Positions 6,715 through 11,366 of a DNA stretch of 11,366 nt are shown here, piece by piece (the stretch's first letter is position 1; every line of letters starts with the position of its first letter). The position numbers were made by a program, and so were the translations under genes. This DNA comes from Pseudomonadota bacterium. GTDB taxonomy: Bacteria; Pseudomonadota; Alphaproteobacteria; Micropepsales; Micropepsaceae. The notes beneath the pieces were generated by a model that searched no databases, was not told the DNA's origin, and saw only the letters and a list, made by a program, of their open reading frames with translations. The stretch covers positions 1 through 11,366 of the forward strand of contig JANYBR010000007.1 in assembly GCA_025360685.1 (NCBI GenBank), given 5' to 3'.

Positions 6715-6734
6715 CGGCGGCGTGTGTGCCGCCG
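6715..6734 (+). promoter_or_regulatory. GC-rich hairpin abutting kinase 1 ribosome site
   Basis: CGGCGGC (6715-6721) pairs perfectly with GCCGCCG (6728-6734) around the loop GTGTGT. Its last base is the first G of the presumed Shine-Dalgarno GGGGA (6734-6738). In the mRNA this 7-bp all-GC stem would sit against the ribosome site and could lower translation of the kinase. Confidence 0.4.
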
Positions 6735-6743
6735 GGGATCGCG

Positions 6744-8165
6744 ATGCTTGCAGAAACACCGGCGCTTGCGGATAGATCGGGCGTCTCGGCGCGCGACCGG
6801 AAGCTGGCGCTCGACCAACTCGGGCTGGCGTTGCGCAACCTGCGGCCGAATGTATGGCTGATGCCCGTCCTCGCCGCGATCATCTGCCTGATGTTTCGCC
6901 AATGGATCGAGCCGGCCAAACTGATCGTCTGGTTCGCGAGCGTGACATTGACCGGCATTCCGCTTGGCGTGATTTGTCATCGCTTCGGGGACAGCAGTGC
7001 TGGTGTCGACGACTTCAAAAGGCGCGTTTGGCTGTCGGGCAGCGCCTATATCGTTTTCACATTCTGCTGGGCCTCGATGGGCTGGCTGTTGTGGGTTCCG
7101 GCCAACGACTTGAATCATATGATCCTGATCATGCTGCTGGCCTGCACAGTCGCCGGAAATGGTGCGCTCGTCGGGGCCAGCAAGCACATGCTGGCCGTCT
7201 CCTACACAAGCTATGGCGCTGTTCTCATCCTCACGCCTTTGCAAGCGGGCGGCGCGTTGTATAACGGCATCTCGGCCATGGCACTCGTCTACGTTGCTTA
7301 CATGGCCTACATGTCGCGTCAAATCTATCTGACGGCGCGCAACATGCTCCTGCTGCGCAACGACAAGAGCGACCTGATCGAGGAACTGGCGCGTTCGAAA
7401 ATAGTTTCGGACATCGCGCGCGAACAGGCCGAAGCGGCCAGCCGCGCGAAATCGCAGTTCCTGGCCAACATGAGCCACGAGTTGCGCACGCCGCTGAACG
7501 CGATTTTGGGATTCTCTGAAATGATCATGTCACGTGTGTTCGCCGCGAAGACGGAGAAGCACTACGAGTATGCCGAACTGATCCACGGCTCCGGGCATCA
7601 CCTTCTCACCCTGATCAACGACATTCTCGACCTCGCCAAGATCGAGGCCGGCGGCTGGACTCTGCAGGAGTCCGAAGTCGACCTCGGCGTGGCGATCATG
7701 GCGGCCTGCACGATGGTGCGGCCGCGCGTCGGGTCCGCCGGCTGCGAACTCGGCACGAACATCGAACCGGGCTTGCCCCGTACTTACTGCGACGAGCGCG
7801 CGCTGAAGCAGATCCTGCTCAACCTGCTGTCGAACGCGATCAAATTCACGCCGCGTGGCGGAAAAGTGACCGCGTTCGCACACCGTACCGCCGACGGCGG
7901 TCTGTGCTTCGGCATTGCCGATACCGGGGTGGGCATTTCCGACGAAGACCAGCCGCGAGTATTCCAGAATTTTGGTCAGGGCCGCCACGACGTGGTGACC
8001 GCCGACAAGGGCACCGGCCTTGGCCTGCCGATCGTAAAGGGCCTGGTCGAGGCGCATGGCGGACGCATCGTGCTCGAGAGCCAGGTCGGCGAGGGCACGA
8101 CCGTGTCGGTTCATCTTCCCGCTCTGCGCGTGCGAAGCGCAGAAGCGATACAGGCCGCGTCCTGA
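6744..8165 (+). CDS. Membrane sensor histidine kinase 1 (PleC/DivJ-like)
   Basis: This protein has 473 residues. The first ~200 hold about six transmembrane helices with very short loops (for example VWLMPVLAAIICLMF, ILIMLLACTVAGNGALVG, ISAMALVYVAYMAYM), so it probably senses within or near the membrane. A short coiled region leads to a HisKA domain with FLANMSHELRTPLNAILGFSE, where His245 is the phosphorylated residue. An HATPase domain follows: LLNLLSNAIKFTP (N box), IADTGVGIS (G1), KGTGLGLPIVKGLVEAHGG (G2). The dimerisation motif resembles PleC/DivJ/PdhS kinases of alphaproteobacteria. No PAS or receiver domain is present, and no response regulator is nearby. ATG 6744 (GGGGA 5 nt upstream) is preferred to the TTG at 6630, whose extra residues look non-native. 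It is a paralogue of kinase 2. Confidence 0.92.
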   Translation: MLAETPALADRSGVSARDRKLALDQLGLALRNLRPNVWLMPVLAAIICLMFRQWIEPAKLIVWFASVTLTGIPLGVICHRFGDSSAGVDDFKRRVWLSGSAYIVFTFCWASMGWLLWVPANDLNHMILIMLLACTVAGNGALVGASKHMLAVSYTSYGAVLILTPLQAGGALYNGISAMALVYVAYMAYMSRQIYLTARNMLLLRNDKSDLIEELARSKIVSDIAREQAEAASRAKSQFLANMSHELRTPLNAILGFSEMIMSRVFAAKTEKHYEYAELIHGSGHHLLTLINDILDLAKIEAGGWTLQESEVDLGVAIMAACTMVRPRVGSAGCELGTNIEPGLPRTYCDERALKQILLNLLSNAIKFTPRGGKVTAFAHRTADGGLCFGIADTGVGISDEDQPRVFQNFGQGRHDVVTADKGTGLGLPIVKGLVEAHGGRIVLESQVGEGTTVSVHLPALRVRSAEAIQAAS

Positions 8166-8172
8166 TGTCGGC

Positions 8173-8190
8173 GCAGCTCGTTTTGAGCGC
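8173..8190. other. Small hairpin between convergent kinase 1 and hydratase genes
   Basis: GCTC (8176-8179) pairs with GAGC (8185-8188) around the loop GTTTT; two more pairs (8173-8174 with 8189-8190) form across a bulged A. It fills the 25-bp gap between the converging stop codons. It could slow transcription from either side but lacks a real T-run, so a terminator call is weak. Confidence 0.25.
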
Positions 8191-8988
8191 CTATTGTCCC
8201 TTGTAGTTGGCCGGACGTTTTTCGAAGAACGCCTCGACGGCTTCCTTGTGGTCCTCGGTCAGATGCGCAAGCGCCTGGTATGCCGCCGACATCTCCATGA
8301 TGATGTCGAAGCTGACATTCTGGCCTTCACGCATCATGCGTTTGGTCATGCGCAGAACATCGGGGGGCTGGCGCACGATCTTTGCCGCCAGCGCGCGCGC
8401 TTCATCCATCAAACTGGCAGCCGGCACGACGCGACTCACAAGGCCCCATGAAAGCGCCGTCTGCGCATCGATCGTATCGCCGGTGAAGAACAGTTCGGCT
8501 GCGCGCGCGTGACCGATCGTGCGCGGCAGAATCCAGGAGCCGCCGTCGCCGGGAACCAGTCCGATCTTCAGGAACGTCGCGCCGAAGATCGCAGTATCGG
8601 CGGCGATTCGCATGTCGGCGAGGCATGCGACATCGTTGCCGAGCCCGATCGCCGGTCCGTTTACAGCGGCTATCAGCGGCACTTCCAAGCCCCAAACGCT
8701 GCGCACAATGCGATGGATGCCGGTGCGGTAGCGCTCGCGGATGTGCACGCCGGCACCGGCGAAGGAACCGCTGCGTTCGCGCATTGCCTTGACGTTGCCG
8801 CCGGCCGAAAAGGCAGTCCCGGCGCCGGTCAATATCGCACAACGTACCTCGCGATCCGAATTGATCCGGAGGCAGGCTTGCGCGAACAGATCGCCGTCAC
8901 CCTCTTCGCCCAGAGGGTTGCGGCTCTCGGGCCGGTTGATCGTCAGGGTGACGATCGGACCGTTCTTTTCGAACAGAAGCGCGGACAT
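8191..8988 (-). CDS. Enoyl-CoA hydratase/isomerase family protein
   Basis: This 265-residue crotonase-fold enzyme acts on an acyl-CoA thioester. Seen are LTINRPESRNPLG at the N-terminus, the oxyanion-hole segment AFSAGGNVKAM, PLIAAVNGPAIGLGNDVACLADMRI, FLKIGLVPGDGGSWILPR, and the C-terminal EAFFEKRPANYKGQ typical of the family. Compared from memory with mammalian enoyl-CoA hydratase, the first catalytic Glu is replaced by Asp (GLGND) and the second lies in a non-acidic position (GATFLKIG). The reaction may therefore be isomerisation or hydration of an unusual substrate, as in PaaG-like members. ATG 8988 is preceded by GAGGAAAAC, almost the same ribosome context as the ABM gene. It is divergent from kinase 2 and convergent with kinase 1. 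Confidence 0.92.
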   Translation of the reverse strand: MSALLFEKNGPIVTLTINRPESRNPLGEEGDGDLFAQACLRINSDREVRCAILTGAGTAFSAGGNVKAMRERSGSFAGAGVHIRERYRTGIHRIVRSVWGLEVPLIAAVNGPAIGLGNDVACLADMRIAADTAIFGATFLKIGLVPGDGGSWILPRTIGHARAAELFFTGDTIDAQTALSWGLVSRVVPAASLMDEARALAAKIVRQPPDVLRMTKRMMREGQNVSFDIIMEMSAAYQALAHLTEDHKEAVEAFFEKRPANYKGQ

Positions 8989-9006
8989 GTTTTCCTCACC
9001 GGATTG

Positions 9007-9024
9007 CGTAAACGGCAATTTACC
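9007..9024. promoter_or_regulatory. Candidate operator between hydratase gene and kinase 2
   Basis: CGTAAACGGCAATTTACC has dyad symmetry (GTAAAcggcaaTTTAC) and matches the 6644-6661 motif at 14 of 18 positions. It lies 18 nt upstream of the hydratase start and 88 nt upstream of the preferred kinase 2 start, mirroring the geometry at the first cassette. A shared regulator is an inference from two copies only. Confidence 0.4.
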
Positions 9025-9112
9025 ATCCTTCCCGCTTCAAAGCGAAAAGCTCCATTAACAGGTGGCGCTTCACTATGCGGTGAAAGCAGGCAGCGCGCCG
9101 GAGCGAGATTCT

Positions 9113-10576
9113 GTGACCATCGCCGACTTGATCGACCGGGCCTGCACGATTGTTGTGCAGTTTCGCGACGACATCGTGCGCTCGCTCGTTCCCAGAAGCG
9201 CGGCGGACCTGCGCCTCGTCGACGAACAGCTGACTCTGGCGCGGAATGCGACCTGGACGAACGCATTCCTGCTGCCTCTGGCGGCGATCCTGGTTGCAAT
9301 TGCCAACGCAGCATGGGTCCCGGAATGGCGTTTGGTTGTCTGGCCCTTGGCCATGAGTGCGACGTGCATCGCATGCGATGTTTACTACCGAAGCCTTCTC
9401 AAGAGGTCCGACCATTCGCCAGCCGACATCCGGCGCCGTGCCCGCGCCTACCCCGGACTGACTTTGATCCAGGGGGCGATCTGGTGCTCGGCCGGTTTCA
9501 TCCTGTGGGCACCCGGTTCTGCCGACAACCACGCCCTGCTCATATTGATCGTGGCCTGCACGGTCTCCGGCTGGAGCTCGATGGGAGCGTTTCACCTGGC
9601 GACGGGCGTAGTCGCCATGCCGATCTATCTGGTGACGCTGACCGCCATGCCGCTGATGGAGGGCGACCATGGCAACGTGACACTCGCCGGACTTTGCGTC
9701 GCCTACTGGCTGCTGATGCGCACGCTGCTGATGAGCAACTACCGCACGCGCGAGCATATGATCCGCCTGGAGCAGGAGCGCGGCGGCCTGATCGACAATC
9801 TCAAGACCGCCAAGGACGAGTCCGACGTGGCGCGCGAACGCGCCGAGACCGCCAGCCGTGCCAAGTCGGCGTTCCTCGCCAACATGAGCCACGAGCTGCG
9901 CACGCCGTTGAACGCCATTTTGGGATTCTCCGAAATCATCCAGACCAAGGCGATGGGTCCGTCGGTTTCCGACCAGTACTCCGAATATGCCGGCCATATT
10001 CACGGTTCGGGCCAGCACCTGCTGTCCCTGATCAACGACATACTCGATCTCGCCAAGATCGAGGCCGGCCGCATCGATTTGCGCGAATCCGAGGTCGACC
10101 TGCAGCGTCTCATGGACGATCTCATCAAGATGATCGGCCCCAAGGCACAGTCCAGCGGCATCATCCTGTCGGTCAACATCGACCCGATCTTTCCCAATGT
10201 GTTCGGCGACGAGCGCGCGCTTCGCCAAATCCTCGTCAACCTGACCTCGAACGCGATCAAGTTCACCCCGCCCGCCGGCCACGTCACCGCGTTCGCGAAC
10301 GTGCTCGACGACGGCGCGCTGGCCTTCGGCGTCGACGACACCGGCGTGGGCATCGCGCCCGAGGACCATGAGAAAGTCTTCGAGAGTTTCGGACAGGGTC
10401 GTCACGACGCCGTGCTGACCGACCAGGGCACCGGTCTGGGACTGCCGATCGTGCGCGGTCTTGCCGAGGCCCATGGCGGCCGCGTCATGCTCAACAGCGT
10501 GCCGAACGAAGGTACGCGCGTGACGGTCATCCTGCCCAAGGAACGCGCCCGCCAGCGCATGCGCGCGGCGAGCTAG
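9113..10576 (+). CDS. Membrane sensor histidine kinase 2 (PleC/DivJ-like)
   Basis: This protein has 487 residues and the same plan as kinase 1: about six tightly spaced transmembrane helices (for example AFLLPLAAILVAIANAAWV, ALLILIVACTVSGWSSMGAF, TLAGLCVAYWLLMRTLLM), then HisKA with FLANMSHELRTPLNAILGFSE (His260). The HATPase domain follows with NLTSNAIKFTP, VDDTGVGIA and QGTGLGLPIVRGLAEAHGG. It lacks PAS, HAMP and receiver domains, so it must phosphorylate a regulator encoded elsewhere. The start is uncertain. GTG 9113 has GGAGCGAG about 9 nt upstream and is preferred. GTG 9062 would add 17 residues but has no clear ribosome site. Similarity to kinase 1 extends to stretches of identical DNA around the His box. 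It may signal to the DivK/PleD-type network, which is inference. Confidence 0.91.
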   Translation: MTIADLIDRACTIVVQFRDDIVRSLVPRSAADLRLVDEQLTLARNATWTNAFLLPLAAILVAIANAAWVPEWRLVVWPLAMSATCIACDVYYRSLLKRSDHSPADIRRRARAYPGLTLIQGAIWCSAGFILWAPGSADNHALLILIVACTVSGWSSMGAFHLATGVVAMPIYLVTLTAMPLMEGDHGNVTLAGLCVAYWLLMRTLLMSNYRTREHMIRLEQERGGLIDNLKTAKDESDVARERAETASRAKSAFLANMSHELRTPLNAILGFSEIIQTKAMGPSVSDQYSEYAGHIHGSGQHLLSLINDILDLAKIEAGRIDLRESEVDLQRLMDDLIKMIGPKAQSSGIILSVNIDPIFPNVFGDERALRQILVNLTSNAIKFTPPAGHVTAFANVLDDGALAFGVDDTGVGIAPEDHEKVFESFGQGRHDAVLTDQGTGLGLPIVRGLAEAHGGRVMLNSVPNEGTRVTVILPKERARQRMRAAS

Positions 10577-10660
10577 CGACCCGACTTAGTCCCGAATGAC
10601 CCCGCTTTCAGCGTGCCGCTCGTCGATGCTAGACTCGGCGCATCGCTTCCGGGGGAATCA

Positions 10661-11366
10661 ATGTCAGCCGATAACGTCGCGTGGCCAGTGAAGACGCGGG
10701 AGATCCATGATCTCTTCTTCGACTCTCGCGTGTGGAACGATTTCGAATTTCGCAACGATGACATCATCGTCGGCACCTGGGCGAAATCCGGCACGACCTG
10801 GATGCAGCAGATCCTCAGCCAATTGATTTTCAACGGCCAGGAAGACCTGCCGGTCTCCCAGATGTCGCCCTGGCTCGACTTGGTCGTCATGCCGCTCGAA
10901 GACATGATGAACGGGGTGAAGGCCCAGACCCATCGGCGCTTCATCAAGACCCATCTGCCGCTCGATGCGCTCTTGTTCTCGCCCAAGGCCAAATACATCT
11001 ATGTCGGGCGGGACGGCCGCGACGTGGTGTGGAGCATGCACCACCACCAGCTTACTTTCACGCCTGAAGCTCTCGCGGCATTCAACGACAATCCCAGGCG
11101 CGGGCCTGGCGAGGCCTTGGCTCCGCCAACCGAAGACATCCTGCAGTATTTCCGCCAATGGCTGGCCGGGGACGGTTATCCCTGGTGGCCGTTCTGGGAA
11201 AATATCCGCACCTGGTGGGCAGCGCGAAACCTTCCCAACGTCATGATGATCCATTTTTCAAAGTTGAAGGCCGACATGCCCGGCGAGATGCGGCGGATCG
11301 CCAAGTTCCTCGACATTCCGGTCGACATAGATGTATTTGGCCTTGGGCGAGAACAAGAGCGCATCG
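10661..11366 (+). CDS. Sulfotransferase domain protein (3' end missing)
   Basis: The reading frame opens at ATG 10661, with GGGGGA 5-6 nt upstream, and runs off the window. It is a cytosolic-type sulfotransferase that would move sulfate from PAPS to a small acceptor. GTWAKSGTTWMQQIL (about residues 38-52) is the 5'-phosphosulfate loop. FIKTHLPLDAL holds the probable catalytic His98. YIYVGRDGRDVVWSMHHH (about 112-129) is the 3'-phosphate site. WWPFWENIRTWW and IHFSKLKADMPGEMRRIAKFLDIP are typical of the mid and C-terminal regions. From codon 221 the DNA is the exact inverted copy of 10963-11006 and the protein text (IDVFGLGREQERI) no longer looks like the family, so the final 44 bases are probably not native. 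The acceptor substrate is unknown. Confidence 0.88.
   Translation, partial: MSADNVAWPVKTREIHDLFFDSRVWNDFEFRNDDIIVGTWAKSGTTWMQQILSQLIFNGQEDLPVSQMSPWLDLVVMPLEDMMNGVKAQTHRRFIKTHLPLDALLFSPKAKYIYVGRDGRDVVWSMHHHQLTFTPEALAAFNDNPRRGPGEALAPPTEDILQYFRQWLAGDGYPWWPFWENIRTWWAARNLPNVMMIHFSKLKADMPGEMRRIAKFLDIPVDIDVFGLGREQERI
10963..11006 (+). repeat. Left arm of 44-bp perfect inverted repeat
   Basis: These 44 bases encode native sulfotransferase sequence leading into YIYVG. Their exact reverse complement occupies the last 44 bases of the window. The match ends at 11006; the next base differs. Confidence 0.97.
11323..11366 (-). repeat. Right arm of inverted repeat, at window end
   Basis: This is the perfect reverse complement of 10963-11006, running up to the last base, so its true length is unknown. 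The junction shows 4 bases (CGAC) compatible with both sides. Such a flip at a sequence edge is typical of an amplification or assembly chimera; a genuine genomic inversion is less likely. Confidence 0.95.

Noticed and set aside
8509..10371. 620-codon plus-strand open frame spanning the hydratase antisense and kinase 2
   Set aside because: It runs antisense through one recognised family and out of frame through another, its protein is Arg/Ala/Gly-rich low-information text, and no family motif is seen. It is a GC-rich codon shadow.
9020..10474. 484-codon minus-strand open frame opposite kinase 2
   Set aside because: It exactly shadows the kinase gene in GC-rich codons, with no recognisable domain.

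Overview
The window reads as a GC-rich chromosomal segment of an alphaproteobacterium, most likely of the order Hyphomicrobiales (Rhizobiales). The main support is the alphaproteobacterial form of phosphoserine aminotransferase (SerC) in a serC-serA pair with its own structured leader, together with families common in that order (DUF3309, DUF3775, DUF3828, PleC/DivJ-type sensor kinases). No rRNA, tRNA, CRISPR array, insertion sequence or phage gene was seen, and no stretch over 300 bases lacks a gene. Bases 1-122 hold only the ribosome binding site of the first gene and nothing else I can define.

Layout from left to right: a 54-residue DUF3309 membrane protein (+) converges on an exported protein of unknown function (-). 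A PhzF-family isomerase (+) converges on a DUF3775 protein (-), with stop codons overlapping by 4 bp. Upstream of DUF3775 on the same strand lies a secreted DUF3828 protein, whose promoter region is shared divergently with serC. Then come serC and serA (+), the first two enzymes of the phosphorylated serine pathway, and an ICMT-like membrane methyltransferase (+), which converges, again with a 4-bp stop overlap, on a small ABM-domain monooxygenase (-). Next is sensor kinase 1 (+), an enoyl-CoA hydratase/isomerase (-), sensor kinase 2 (+), and a sulfotransferase (+) cut by the right edge.

The most interesting region is the start of the serC-serA unit. A good sigma-70 type promoter predicts a leader of about 47 nt that folds into a CCUC/GAGG hairpin and then a hairpin enclosing the serC Shine-Dalgarno. 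This is followed, inside serC codons 6-16, by a perfect 9-bp stem with a 3-nt loop and eight Ts, a textbook intrinsic terminator placed in coding sequence. The leader resembles the serC RNA motif reported upstream of serC in alphaproteobacteria. The intragenic terminator suggests attenuation on top of translational control.

A second pattern is a repeated divergent cassette: a minus-strand metabolic gene (ABM monooxygenase, then enoyl-CoA hydratase) back to back with a plus-strand six-helix sensor kinase. The two kinases are clear paralogues, and the two divergent gaps share a dyad-symmetric 18-bp motif (14 of 18 positions identical), a candidate common operator. No response regulator lies in the window.

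The last 44 bases are an exact reverse complement of 10963-11006 inside the same sulfotransferase gene. The predicted protein loses family resemblance where that repeat begins. This looks like an inverted chimera at a contig end, so the last 44 bases should not be trusted as native sequence.
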